Shown here: piece by piece, positions 42,719 to 52,522 of the stretch
Layout of the letters: every line of letters begins with the position of its first letter
How positions within the stretch are numbered: the stretch's first letter is position 1
Source: Sphingobacterium spiritivorum ATCC 33861
Lineage (GTDB): Bacteria; Bacteroidota; Bacteroidia; Sphingobacteriales; Sphingobacteriaceae
Assembly (NCBI RefSeq): GCF_000143765.1
Contig: NZ_GL379770.1
Coordinates: 1,824,903 to 1,888,902, forward strand
Direction of reading: 5' to 3'
Length of the DNA stretch: 64,000 nucleotides
Made by a program: the position numbers and the translations under genes
The notes under the pieces: model-generated
Told to the model about the DNA's origin: nothing
Databases searched by the model: none
Seen by the model: the letters and a program-made list of their open reading frames with translations, nothing else

Positions 42719-43840
42719 TCAGTATTTACAGATGTTAACTCTGTTATCATCTTGTGTAATCTTCAGAAGACTGGTAGAGCCGAGAATATCTAATATTTTT
42801 ACGATATCATCTTCCATACGAATCTGTCCGCTCATTCCATCTAAAGGGATAATGCCTTCATATGCGACTTGTATATCATGAAACCGTACCACCTTTCTCA
42901 TAATTTCATATATATTTTCATTCCTGAACTCAAAGTATCCGTTTTTCCAGGAAGTGACTATCTCCGGATCGACTCTGATCTTACTAGCATAATTGGTCTT
43001 GTCTACCTGGGATTGCTCTCCCGGTTTAAGTACAATTTCTTGATTCACCTCTACCGCACCCTCCAGTAATGTTGTTTTGACAAGAGGTTCATCCGGATAA
43101 CTATTGATATTAAAGTGTGTCCCCAGAACCTTTACCTGTTGATTACGGGAAGTCACAATAAAAGGTTGCTGTTCACTCTTCGTTACTTCAAAATAAGCTT
43201 CGCCCATCAGTTCCACTTTCCTTTCTTTCTGATGTGAAAAACTAAGCGGATATCGGATTGAGGAAGCTGCATTAAGCCAAACTTTCGTTCCGTCAGACAA
43301 TATGATCTTAAACTGCTGACCTCTTGAAGTAGCCAGCGTATTATAGCTTACCTCCATTCGATCAGTGTCTGATTGCGTATCGTAAATCCTGACAATATTA
43401 TCTGGGGAAACAGAAGTTATACTATTATCCTGAATGAATCGATTCTGTGCTCTGTCTTTGATCAGATCTATGGTATCTCCATCAGACAATGTCAACACAG
43501 CTTTACGAAATCCTTTCGGTATCTGATGCTCATGGATCATTGCTATGCTGCCTCCGGAATCAATATTTTTATCATTTTTCAAAAGCAACTGCAGTAAAAA
43601 GAAGAATAAAACAGAGGCGGCAACAGCTGCTGTCCGGACAACAATATTTCGATGTTTTCTTCCGTTAATTCTTTTTTTAACAGACCTGAATATCTGCTCA
43701 CTTTTATCCGAAAGATCACTCTCTTCGTCAACATCCTGTTGTCTGTTACACCAGGCATTATATTGAAGCAGATCTTCATCCGAATAATCTCCTTTATGAA
43801 TTCTGGAAATGATAGCTCTGATTTTGTTCTTATCGGTCAT
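42719..43840 (-). CDS. FecR-family anti-sigma factor
   Basis: About 373 residues from MTDKNKIRAIIS (43840); the frame extends 18 codons more, but this start has an AAGATC element 0-2 bases ahead and a typical FecR beginning. Layout: a short cytosolic anti-sigma part, one membrane helix (VRTAAVAASVLFFFLLQLLL), a FecR domain (with QQFKIILSDGTKVWLNAASS, and LMGEAYFEVTKSEQQPF), and a C-terminal DUF4974 module ending ITQDDNRVNICKY. It relays the signal from the STN domain of the SusC to the ECF sigma factor. It lies between the sigma gene and SusC. Confidence 0.92.
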   Translation of the reverse strand: MTDKNKIRAIISRIHKGDYSDEDLLQYNAWCNRQQDVDEESDLSDKSEQIFRSVKKRINGRKHRNIVVRTAAVAASVLFFFLLQLLLKNDKNIDSGGSIAMIHEHQIPKGFRKAVLTLSDGDTIDLIKDRAQNRFIQDNSITSVSPDNIVRIYDTQSDTDRMEVSYNTLATSRGQQFKIILSDGTKVWLNAASSIRYPLSFSHQKERKVELMGEAYFEVTKSEQQPFIVTSRNQQVKVLGTHFNINSYPDEPLVKTTLLEGAVEVNQEIVLKPGEQSQVDKTNYASKIRVDPEIVTSWKNGYFEFRNENIYEIMRKVVRFHDIQVAYEGIIPLDGMSGQIRMEDDIVKILDILGSTSLLKITQDDNRVNICKY

Positions 43841-43932
43841 GATCTTATGCCTTACAGTTTGATCAGCACTTTGGTTATATAATGTAAGAGACATAAGGAA
43901 TGAGCATCCCCTAAGACAATTAAAAAAATAAT

Positions 43933-44490
43933 TTATCCAAACATTCTGTTCAGATACAGTCTGAGTTTTTTTAGGGAGATTGTCATTTGTGCTTCAACTG
44001 TTTTTTCTGAAACACCTAATTCTAAAGCAATTTCCCTATTACTCAGATACTGCTCCCGGCTAAGTTGAAAAGTTGCCCGCGCACGCAGTGGTAAAGAAGC
44101 TGTAAAGTCGGTAATAAAATTTTTTAGTTCCTTTACTTCAAGAAAATCATCTGCGTGTAAAGCTGTACCGGAAATCGATCTTGCCAGAATTTCTTCCTTA
44201 CGCTTACTCGTTGCTATCACCCTTATCATTCTATATCTTACAGCCGCCATCAAATAAGACTTGAGATTAGAAATATGCAGATTCTCCCTGTTCTCCCACA
44301 ACCAAACAAATATTTCCTGAACAACATCGGTACACTCATCCTCGTCCCGGAGAATATTAAAAGCATAGCGATAGAGTATTATGGAATATCGAAAATAAAT
44401 AACATTGAAGGCTAATTCACTATTAGTCTTCAACTCGGTCATCAACCTATGGTCATCCCAATTTTCAAATGCTGCCATGTCCACTTCCAT
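43933..44490 (-). CDS. ECF-type RNA polymerase sigma factor
   Basis: This 185-residue protein has region 2 (LAFNVIYFRYSIILYRYAF, DECTDVVQEIFVWLWENREN) and region 4 (LPLRARATFQLSREQYLSNR, EIALELGVSEKTVEAQMTIS), the two DNA-binding parts of ECF sigma factors. The DVVQEIF motif in region 2 is characteristic of the Bacteroidota FecI-like group. An alternative start is at 44478. It should direct transcription of the downstream FecR-SusC-SusD genes when released by the FecR protein. Confidence 0.93.
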   Translation of the reverse strand: MEVDMAAFENWDDHRLMTELKTNSELAFNVIYFRYSIILYRYAFNILRDEDECTDVVQEIFVWLWENRENLHISNLKSYLMAAVRYRMIRVIATSKRKEEILARSISGTALHADDFLEVKELKNFITDFTASLPLRARATFQLSREQYLSNREIALELGVSEKTVEAQMTISLKKLRLYLNRMFG

Positions 44491-45014
44491 TAAAAAATTA
44501 TTCCCTCATTTAATAATTTCGAAATAACAAAATATTACATCCATGAACAACAGACATATGCAACCGGTTGTATAATATTTTAATCAGGAAATGTAAAAAG
44601 CAAAGCCAAAAGACTGTATTAGAAGATCATATTACAGCAGAATAATAGCTTAAAAGCAGCATAGGTATATATAGACACTATTTCCAACAGTATTAAACGG
44701 ATAAGAACCGAGGCATATACACTCAGGCCCAAAAGGATTAAATATTTTAAAAATGTAGAAATCAAACTACAATAAAATCAGGAAAAAGTAAAAATGTAAC
44801 ATCTGAATTAACTTATTCTATCTGGATTTTGAAGTAAGATATTACCACCAGTATGCACTAAGATTATGATCAAATAAAGTATTTTGTCAAATTGCCATTT
44901 GTGAGTTTATTATAGAACTGATATTATATCCAATAAAGTGTTCATCAATAATCTTACAGATATTCAGATAGCTAATAAATAAAAAAAACACCGATAATCC
45001 ATCCATAGAGCATA

Positions 45015-45053
45015 AAAAAGGCACGTTATTTCAGATTAAATAACGTGCCTTTT
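45015..45053 (-). terminator. Strong intrinsic terminator of the second SusC/SusD locus
   Basis: AAAGGCACGTTATTT pairs with AAATAACGTGCCTTT across a 6-base loop (45017-45052), and the minus strand is then T-rich. It lies about 80 bases past the stop of the beta-helix/PDZ gene. Confidence 0.88.
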
Positions 45054-45062
45054 ATTATAAGG

Positions 45063-45084
45063 GCTGACTGTAATAACAGTCAGC
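45063..45084 (-). other. Small hairpin before the terminator
   Basis: GCTGACTGT (45063-45071) and ACAGTCAGC (45076-45084) form a perfect 9-bp stem with a 4-base loop, between the PDZ-protein stop and the main terminator. It has no T-run. Confidence 0.5.
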
Positions 45085-45130
45085 TAATAAATCAAACTTT
45101 ATGATTTTATTCAACTTTCAACTCATTATA

Positions 45131-47524
45131 TCACAACTTAAGTACCAAATCCTGCTTAACCTGATTCCGGTAAATTTTTATGTTTAGCTGTCCGGCATAT
45201 GTATCTCTTTTGACTATCCTGTTAAAATCTGCAACAGTATTTGTAGTTTCTTTTTGACAGGAGACAATAACATCAGCAATCCGAAGTCCGCTTTTGAAAG
45301 CGGTACTGTTTTCATCTAATTTTACAACTAATACACCGGCAATTTCAGGAAGTCCCGCAGCTGATTGTTCGCCTAATGTCTCGATTGACTTAAACTCCCC
45401 TCCACCCCATTTTACGATCTGATTTTTTAGCTCTTCTTTCTGTATTTTCACTTGTGGTATTTCGGGCTTCACAGTTTTAGCAAGCAGTCTTCGACTTGTA
45501 ACACCGACATCGGAAGTATTAAAGTTCTTGAAACCTACAGGAATACGATCCGTTACACTGAAGTTGCCTGTTGCTGAATTAGCAAATTTTCCGTCAAACA
45601 ATACGGAATGTGCATCTACACCTTTGGCCTGATCTTTCTTCAAATCCGCTACATTCGTGTAGTAGTTATAATCTACAGTATCACCCCAATAGTTGACCTG
45701 AATATCCTGATGGGATTGCATCACAATGTTATTGCGAAATACATCATGGCTATTTTTGAACCATACATGCGGATGAAATCCATTATTGAGTATGACATTA
45801 TTGTATACCTTTCTGTAAAATCCTTCCCGGAGTTTCAAACCGCCACTCAGACATATGTTATTATAAATCTGGTAATTTGTAGATCCGTCATCCAGATCAA
45901 TATCCCATCCGTGATCACATTGAAATCTATTGTTACGTATCAATGTGGGCGTGACAGCATCCAAAGTGACCCATTCCGGATGTGCGGCAGCCAGTCTGTT
46001 CATTTCCTTACGGTCCGGATGCCAGAACCGGTCTCTTCCCCATGAGTTGAATGCTCCGTGATCACTGGTCTCCAGTACGGTACGGAACACATCATTATGT
46101 GCAATATCATGTCCACCCCATGTCCCGTCTCCGATATTAATTCCTGCCCGTGGTACTTCATAGATCGTATTGTGCAGCACACGAATAGCCGATGCCATGG
46201 ATATTTGCACGCCGGCTACCTGCTTCTCGATAAGACCAATATTTCGGATCAGATTATTACTTGCTTCACAATCCGAAGGATAATTATCTGATTTCGGCCC
46301 CTTTACTGTGTCTATCTCTGTCTCCGGGACAAACTTCTCATAACGAAATGCAGGTGATCTGACCGCATCCGGATTACCTACAAAGCTGATCGCACTTGCA
46401 CCTATCCGCTCTATCAGATTATCAGCAATAATGACTTCTCTGTTATAGTCACTAACAAATACAGCGTTACCGCCCAGGTCATAAAAATCTGATCCTGACA
46501 ACTGACAACGCTCAGCATAGCTGATCAGTACAGCCCCTTGTCTGTATATTGTCCAGTCACTACGCAGTAAAGGTTCAGCTGTCTTCATAAATGTCGGAGC
46601 CGTGTGGACAAATTGTATACCCTTCACATGAATATCGTGAACCGGCTTTGCTTTACTTCCGGACAGGGTAATAATATTTTCCAGTATCGAAGCTTCCAGT
46701 TTTTGCTGTGCCGGATTTGTGCCTTTGGGAGCCATGTAATATAAGGTAGATGTCTTTTCATCCAGATACCATTCGTTGGTTACGTCCAACTCTTCAAATA
46801 CATTCTCCACATACCGGTATGTCTCATGCATCTTGCTAGGTCTGTTATTCTGCAGTCCACCTTCTAATTGTAAGTTCCCATTGGCATCCTTTCCTGTCAC
46901 CTTGTAATGAAATCCCCCCCATCTGCCTATATGAAGAGCATGTACAATTGCACCCTCCGGATTTTTCCAGTTTTTGACACGTTCTGGGCTGATAGCATCG
47001 GCTGCATAGCCATTGAAAGGAAGGATTGAAGGATCGTAGTTTGGGTATCTTGCACGGATCAGCTGTTTACCATTTGCATACAAACTTTGGAAACGGATTC
47101 CTTCAGGCACCTGAGCTGTCCAGAGCCCGTTTTGTCCAGGTTTCCATTGCAGGAGTAAAGGTATTGCCCCGCTAAGGACTACCCGCTGACCTTTAGCAGA
47201 TTGGATCGTTAGCGGAGCATGCTGTGATCCGGATTCTTCATGACTCAAATCCAGAGATCGATCCAAATAGTAAGTTCCTTCATTGATAATGACATCAACA
47301 GTTCCTTTATATCCGTTCTTTTTCAACTTTGATACTGCCTGCAATGCAGCATTTGGAGTAGCATAAGGCTGTGCTATTGTACCGGGATTATTATCCCGGC
47401 CGGATTTGGCTACATATATTTTTTTAATTTTTGCGGGTTGCGCATTTACTGCCACAGCTCCTCCGGCAGTGCATACTATATATAATACTAACAAGCGGGC
47501 AATAAAAGTTAAGGCGTAGTTCAT
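45131..47524 (-). CDS. Secreted right-handed beta-helix protein with C-terminal PDZ domain
   Basis: This 797-residue protein has a signal peptide (LLVLYIVCTAGGAVAVNAQ). After residue ~35 it reads as a pectate-lyase-like beta-helix: IYVAKSGRDNNPGTIAQPYA (the DUF1565-like start), then repeated turns such as NAVFVSDYNREVIIADNLIE, AGINIGDGTWGGHDIAHNDV and IRNNRFQCDHGWDIDLDDGS. The last ~100 residues form a PDZ domain (GVLVVKLDENSTAFKSGLRI then ADVIVSCQ, closing LNIKIYRNQVKQDLVLKL). Relatives with this helix architecture include GH141 glycosidases, and a polysaccharide-degrading role is plausible. The PDZ domain is unusual for a sugar enzyme and might bind a C-terminal peptide. It is the last gene of the operon, 18 bases after SusD. 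Confidence 0.85.
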   Translation of the reverse strand: MNYALTFIARLLVLYIVCTAGGAVAVNAQPAKIKKIYVAKSGRDNNPGTIAQPYATPNAALQAVSKLKKNGYKGTVDVIINEGTYYLDRSLDLSHEESGSQHAPLTIQSAKGQRVVLSGAIPLLLQWKPGQNGLWTAQVPEGIRFQSLYANGKQLIRARYPNYDPSILPFNGYAADAISPERVKNWKNPEGAIVHALHIGRWGGFHYKVTGKDANGNLQLEGGLQNNRPSKMHETYRYVENVFEELDVTNEWYLDEKTSTLYYMAPKGTNPAQQKLEASILENIITLSGSKAKPVHDIHVKGIQFVHTAPTFMKTAEPLLRSDWTIYRQGAVLISYAERCQLSGSDFYDLGGNAVFVSDYNREVIIADNLIERIGASAISFVGNPDAVRSPAFRYEKFVPETEIDTVKGPKSDNYPSDCEASNNLIRNIGLIEKQVAGVQISMASAIRVLHNTIYEVPRAGINIGDGTWGGHDIAHNDVFRTVLETSDHGAFNSWGRDRFWHPDRKEMNRLAAAHPEWVTLDAVTPTLIRNNRFQCDHGWDIDLDDGSTNYQIYNNICLSGGLKLREGFYRKVYNNVILNNGFHPHVWFKNSHDVFRNNIVMQSHQDIQVNYWGDTVDYNYYTNVADLKKDQAKGVDAHSVLFDGKFANSATGNFSVTDRIPVGFKNFNTSDVGVTSRRLLAKTVKPEIPQVKIQKEELKNQIVKWGGGEFKSIETLGEQSAAGLPEIAGVLVVKLDENSTAFKSGLRIADVIVSCQKETTNTVADFNRIVKRDTYAGQLNIKIYRNQVKQDLVLKL

Positions 47525-47542
47525 ACTTAAAGTTAAAAATAT

Positions 47543-48973
47543 TTATTGATACAAAGGATTTTGTGGGATATTATTATTCGTTATCTCTTCTATCGGAATA
47601 GGCCATGTCTGGTTATACGGCCCTACAGGAACTGTCAGGGTATTACCTCGCTGAATTTGTATACGGTTGAATGTATTTGTACGCTTCATGATCATCCATG
47701 ATAGTCCTTCCTGATGCATCTCCCAATCCCACTCCTTCCATACTGCCTGCTGAAACTGCTCTTTACTCAGATTTTGCAAGTCTGGGACATTTGTAGGATC
47801 ATTTTTATCTATCCGCGCTCTTTTGCGTATTTCATTAATATATTGATACGCTTGTGCAGGTCCGTTAACCGCATTCTCTGCTTCTGCGGCTATCAGATAC
47901 ATTTCAGCATAACGCACTAAAGGAATGGCATAAGACACAAGTGATCCCGATGGCAATACTCCCCTGTCTATCAATGATTCATCTACGAATTTATGGAAAA
48001 ATGGTCTCGCCAATGGTCCGCCGGGAGCCGGGTAATTAATCATAATTCCCCAAGACAACCGCCTGTCTCCTTTCGGAAAACTATTGATAAAATTATCTGA
48101 AGGCACTAGTGTAGGTGTAAATCCGGGAGCTGTACAAGAGCTGCCATGCAGGAAATTACCTCCCCGGTCCGCTACATATTGTTTATCCCAGATAGATTCT
48201 GTGGTATACGCAAGCTTATGAAATACATTAGCATAATCTGCCACCAGTGTAAACTTACCGGATTTGATGACATCCGTAGATTTTTTCAGTGCATCTGCAT
48301 AGTATTGTGTCTGATTTAGCGGATTACCGGCCATTGTCAGGTATACTCTGGCCAGCAAAGCAGTAGCTACAAGTTTGTATACACGACCTTGCTGTGGAGC
48401 ATTATCCGGAAGATTGGCTTCTGCAAAAAGCAAATCCTGAAGAATCTGACTGTATACATCTGCCTGAGGCGTACGGGGTAAGCGCAGACTACTATAATCT
48501 TCAGCCACTTTCAGAGGCATCGGCACATCACCGAACAACTGTACCAGTTGAAAGAAAGCATATCCTCTCAAAAAACGGGCTTCAGCCGTCAGATTTGTGA
48601 CCTGCGTACTGCTCAAAGGAGCATCAGGAAGATACTTTAAGATAAAATTGGCATTTTTGATTACCGCATACGGGCCGTTCCATGCATCACGCGCATTATA
48701 ATAAGACGGTGTAGGCTGATTGTTATAAATCGGTAAAGCCTGTTCTGCCTGTGCAGAAGGAGCTGCATAAAGATCTGTAATCATTTCATATGTAAAAGGA
48801 ATATACATGGGCAAGCCACTGTAGATACCTTTTACTGAGGCCTCATAGTTTCCGGGATTCAGAAAAAACTGATTCGGACTTAAAATCGTTTGAGGCTTTT
48901 CTACTAAAGTACTTTCACAACTCTGTACCAGAAGTGTAAAAAGTAATATAAATATGCTATATATCGTTTTCAT
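47543..48973 (-). CDS. SusD/RagB-family outer-membrane lipoprotein
   Basis: This 476-residue lipoprotein starts MKTIYSIFILLFTLLVQSC with the lipobox LVQSC (C19). SusD features are the helical repeats (AEARFLRGYAFFQLVQLFGD, then VYSQILQDLLFAEANLPD) and the C-terminal block VWKEWDWEMHQEGLSWMIMK followed by PIPIEEITNNNIPQNPLY. It pairs with the SusC 12 bases upstream, sharing the operon, and is followed by the beta-helix/PDZ gene. Substrate is unknown, probably a plant- or host-derived glycan if the beta-helix enzyme is on the same pathway. Confidence 0.93.
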   Translation of the reverse strand: MKTIYSIFILLFTLLVQSCESTLVEKPQTILSPNQFFLNPGNYEASVKGIYSGLPMYIPFTYEMITDLYAAPSAQAEQALPIYNNQPTPSYYNARDAWNGPYAVIKNANFILKYLPDAPLSSTQVTNLTAEARFLRGYAFFQLVQLFGDVPMPLKVAEDYSSLRLPRTPQADVYSQILQDLLFAEANLPDNAPQQGRVYKLVATALLARVYLTMAGNPLNQTQYYADALKKSTDVIKSGKFTLVADYANVFHKLAYTTESIWDKQYVADRGGNFLHGSSCTAPGFTPTLVPSDNFINSFPKGDRRLSWGIMINYPAPGGPLARPFFHKFVDESLIDRGVLPSGSLVSYAIPLVRYAEMYLIAAEAENAVNGPAQAYQYINEIRKRARIDKNDPTNVPDLQNLSKEQFQQAVWKEWDWEMHQEGLSWMIMKRTNTFNRIQIQRGNTLTVPVGPYNQTWPIPIEEITNNNIPQNPLYQ

Positions 48974-48985
48974 GTTCTTAAAATT

Positions 48986-51900
48986 TTAAAAATCCACTCT
49001 AATACCAGCCGTAATTGATTTAGTAGCAGGATAATTACCTCTGTCCCATCCGTTTACTGATGCTGACGCCCAGGAAACTTCAGGATCAAAACCGCTATAA
49101 TTGGTTATGGTCAGATAATTTTGTGCACTTACATATACTCTAACCTTTGAAATGCGCAGCCTGTCTGTGACGCTTAAAGGTAAGGTATATCCCAGTGTAA
49201 TATCACGAAGACGCAGATACGATCCGTTTTCTACCCATAGAGAGTTTGCATAATCCCGAATCGGACTACCACTCTTTGCACTGGGTTTGTCAAATGTATT
49301 GCCCTGCCCTGTTCCTTTCCACCGATTGTCAAAACCTTCCTGAGTAGGTGCCCAACTACCATTAAGTGAGATATTGTATTTTCTGAATTCATTTACAATA
49401 TCATTTCCGTAACTACCTACCATCAAAAATGAAAAGTCAAAATTCTTATAGGTAAACCCGTTATTAAAACCAAACGTAAACTTAGGCTCCAACCGGCTCA
49501 GAACTGTACGGTCATCCTGATCATTAACGGTTCCCTGTCCATCCCAGTTCTTAAATCTGTAATCTCCGGCTTTCTTTGATGGTTCTCCGTTAGCAACGGC
49601 TTCCTGATCAGTCTGATAAACTCCTTCTACCGTATATCCGTACAATTGCATCATAGACTGACCCACGATAGTCGGAAACCAGTTGCCACCAGTTCCGATC
49701 TCTTTGAATGTAACCGGTTTACCATAAGCGTCTACGCCCATATCCAGAACTTTTGTGCGGTTAAGGGAGATATTAAAAGAAGGATTCCACCTCAGGTGTT
49801 CACCCAATCGTGGTTGAGCAGAAATCTGAAATTCAAAGCCTTTATTTTGTACCACTCCAATATTCTGCAATACAGAGCCAAATCCACCGGATCCAGGCAA
49901 AGTGACATTCAACAACAGATCTTTAGTACGCTTGTTATAATAATCGGCTACGATCTGAATTTTGTTGTTAAACAATCCCATATCCATTCCAATATCATAC
50001 TGGCGGGTTGTTTCCCATTTCAGATTCGCATTTTCAAGTGCAGCCAGAATAAACCCTGTATTTATCTGATTATTAAATATTGCATCCCTATCAGACACAT
50101 TTGCCAAAGTCTGATAGTTAGCTATAGCCTGATTACCGGATTCTCCATAGGAAGTTCTGATTTTCAGGAGAGATAAGGTAGTGTTATCTTTTAAAAAATC
50201 CTCCTTAGAAACTGTCCAGGCAACTGCAGCTGACGGGAAAAAAGCATATTTGTTATTTGCTCCAAAACGGGATGAACCATCCCTTCTGCCGGATATCGTA
50301 AAAAAATATTTATCTGCATAGGAATAATTCGCCCGCGCCATATAAGAGAGTAATCTGTTGTCTCCAAATGTAGAAGAAGGAAGTGCCTTTGTAATAGCAG
50401 ATTGTATATTAGAAGTTTCATAGGTATCACTTGCAAAACCTATCCCGGTACCACTGTTAAGTTCGTCATTCTTACTTGTCTGATAGGTCAGACCAACCAA
50501 CGCATCCAGTTTATGTTTATCTCCAAATTGTTTTTGATACTCCAGAATATTATCGTTAATAAAAGTGGTTGAGCTGCCATACAGTTTGTTTGCTATTCCA
50601 AATACAGGCTTGCCATCTACAGTTCGCTGGCCAAGGCTTATATTACCAGGATAATAAGTATCCCGTTTATTATATGCGTGATCAAGGCCTGCACTTAGTT
50701 TTAATTTAAGCCCATCTATAATCTCATAAGAAACAGCCACATTACCAATAATACGCAGATTATTGCTTCTGTTCTTCCAGTTTTCAGAGAGACCTACCGG
50801 ATTGGTCTCACCCCAGGATACACCTGTAAACTTTGTGTAATTGCCATCAGCATCATATACCTGCATGGTAGGTGGTAATACCATAGATGACCATGGAATT
50901 CCTCCTCCCCCATCCGCGCTTTGGTATTGAGCACGGTCATAAGCTGAATTTTGAATAGATAAATTCGTAATAAGATTGACTTTATCAAACAGCTTATGAT
51001 CAATATTGCTACGTAGAGACAATCTTTTGAATCCGGAATTACGGATAATACCATCCTGATCGAAATAACCAAATGAAGTAAAATATTTGGTATCCTGATT
51101 GCCGCCACTCAGACTCAGATTGTGTGTCTGTACAGATGCCGTTCTGTAAACAAGATCCTGCCAGTCTGTTCCCTTTCCGAGTTCATTTATCTGTGTCTGT
51201 GTCCACGGGAGTGGTTTGCCGTCATTAACAGCCACTTCATTCTGCAACGTAGCAAAATCCGTTGCATTGATCACATCGATCTTTTTGCGAAGCACCTGAG
51301 CTCCTAAGTAGTTATTATAGGAAACTTTTGTCTTTCCCGATGCACCTTTCTTGGTGGTGATCATAATCACACCGTTAGCACCTCGTGATCCGTATATGGC
51401 TGTTGAAGAGGCATCTTTTAATACAGATACGCTTTCGATATCATCTGGATTAATCTGTGCCGTCAGTCCGTCCAGCATCATCCCATCCACCACATACAGA
51501 GGGTCATTACTCGCTGCCAGAGAATTTGTGCCTCGTATTTGTATTTTCATGCCCTCACCCGGCTGACCAGAAGCCTGGTTGACACGTACACCCGGCGCAT
51601 GTCCCTGTAAGGCCTGTGCTACGTTAGATACACCGTTGACCTGTCCCAGCTGAGCTGCAGATATAGTAGAAACAGATCCTGTCAGATCGGATTTTTTCAC
51701 TGTTCCGTAACCGATTACGACAATCTCTGCAAGGTCAGAAATCTCTGTTTTCATGGCGACATGTAAGGGGCTACCGGTGTATATACTTTCAAACGTTTGG
51801 TATCCAATATAGGAGAAGACCAATGTAACATTGCCCTGTTGGGCTCTTGCCAGCTTAAAATATCCCTGCGCATCCGTTGAGGTAATATTGTTTGTTCCTT

Positions 51901-52390
51901 TTATTTTTACGGTAACTCCTGAAAGACTATTGCCCATACTGTCTGTGACTGTACCGGTGATCGTTTCCTGAAAATTTTCACCTGTAGTATTGATTGCCAT
52001 AGTCTTTACAGGAATTTGTCTGCTTATCCGAATAGATTTGCCTTCCAGCCTGTAGTTCAGCGGTTGATCGACAAAAACAAGGTCCAGCACTTTGTTTAAT
52101 GTGCCGGCTTTTATATCTATACTAACCGGTTTTGTTCCTTTCAGCAACTCACTGTTATAGAAGATTCTATAACCACTCTGCTGACTGATTGATCTCAATA
52201 CTTTGCCTAATTTTTCGTTTTTAAAAGACAGGTTGATATTTTGTGAATAGGCACTGCTGTATATATGGCACAGCATCAGACACAAAAACAGAGTTGTGCA
52301 CTTTATCCAAAGTACAGGTTTTTTATTTAATGATCTGCGAAAAATCTGTTTCAGACCAAAAGACTGTTTGAATGATATGATTAAATTCAT
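48986..52390 (-). CDS. SusC/RagA TonB-linked outer-membrane transporter with STN domain
   Basis: This 1134-residue protein has an STN domain (around residues 50-125: LRSISQQSGYRIFYNSELLK then GTKPVSIDIKAGTLNKVLDL), a carboxypeptidase-like domain (TVTDSMGNSLSGVTVKIKGT), the plug with IVVIGYGTVKKSDLTGSVS and IQIRGTNSLAASNDPLYVVD, and the barrel ending TAGIRVDF. The conserved plug segment SVLKDASSTAIYGSRGANGV is present. Its STN domain fits the FecR and ECF sigma genes immediately upstream (132 bases to FecR), the typical trans-envelope signalling set. SusD follows after 12 bases. Confidence 0.94.
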   Translation of the reverse strand: MNLIISFKQSFGLKQIFRRSLNKKPVLWIKCTTLFLCLMLCHIYSSAYSQNINLSFKNEKLGKVLRSISQQSGYRIFYNSELLKGTKPVSIDIKAGTLNKVLDLVFVDQPLNYRLEGKSIRISRQIPVKTMAINTTGENFQETITGTVTDSMGNSLSGVTVKIKGTNNITSTDAQGYFKLARAQQGNVTLVFSYIGYQTFESIYTGSPLHVAMKTEISDLAEIVVIGYGTVKKSDLTGSVSTISAAQLGQVNGVSNVAQALQGHAPGVRVNQASGQPGEGMKIQIRGTNSLAASNDPLYVVDGMMLDGLTAQINPDDIESVSVLKDASSTAIYGSRGANGVIMITTKKGASGKTKVSYNNYLGAQVLRKKIDVINATDFATLQNEVAVNDGKPLPWTQTQINELGKGTDWQDLVYRTASVQTHNLSLSGGNQDTKYFTSFGYFDQDGIIRNSGFKRLSLRSNIDHKLFDKVNLITNLSIQNSAYDRAQYQSADGGGGIPWSSMVLPPTMQVYDADGNYTKFTGVSWGETNPVGLSENWKNRSNNLRIIGNVAVSYEIIDGLKLKLSAGLDHAYNKRDTYYPGNISLGQRTVDGKPVFGIANKLYGSSTTFINDNILEYQKQFGDKHKLDALVGLTYQTSKNDELNSGTGIGFASDTYETSNIQSAITKALPSSTFGDNRLLSYMARANYSYADKYFFTISGRRDGSSRFGANNKYAFFPSAAVAWTVSKEDFLKDNTTLSLLKIRTSYGESGNQAIANYQTLANVSDRDAIFNNQINTGFILAALENANLKWETTRQYDIGMDMGLFNNKIQIVADYYNKRTKDLLLNVTLPGSGGFGSVLQNIGVVQNKGFEFQISAQPRLGEHLRWNPSFNISLNRTKVLDMGVDAYGKPVTFKEIGTGGNWFPTIVGQSMMQLYGYTVEGVYQTDQEAVANGEPSKKAGDYRFKNWDGQGTVNDQDDRTVLSRLEPKFTFGFNNGFTYKNFDFSFLMVGSYGNDIVNEFRKYNISLNGSWAPTQEGFDNRWKGTGQGNTFDKPSAKSGSPIRDYANSLWVENGSYLRLRDITLGYTLPLSVTDRLRISKVRVYVSAQNYLTITNYSGFDPEVSWASASVNGWDRGNYPATKSITAGIRVDF

Positions 52391-52522
52391 ACATTTGCTT
52401 GGTTTAGTTTATAAATTGATTAATACTGACTATCTCTATTTTAGTCAATTGAACTGGATTTAAACGGTGTTGCTGGAACTTCACCGTTTTCCTTTTTTTA
52501 TAGTTTATTTATGATGCATAGG

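Larger units (their letters stand above)
44491..45130. other. Intergenic region between the two sigma/FecR/SusCD loci
   Basis: This 640-base AT-rich stretch includes the upstream region of the first sigma gene (right end of its transcript) and the terminator of the second locus (45015-45053) plus a smaller hairpin at 45063-45084. From 44520 to 44990 I see no ORF, RNA gene or clear promoter pair. Confidence 0.5.

Noticed and set aside
49646-50176. 176-codon plus-strand frame inside the second SusC gene
   Set aside because: Antisense to a strongly supported coding frame; its protein has no recognisable pattern.
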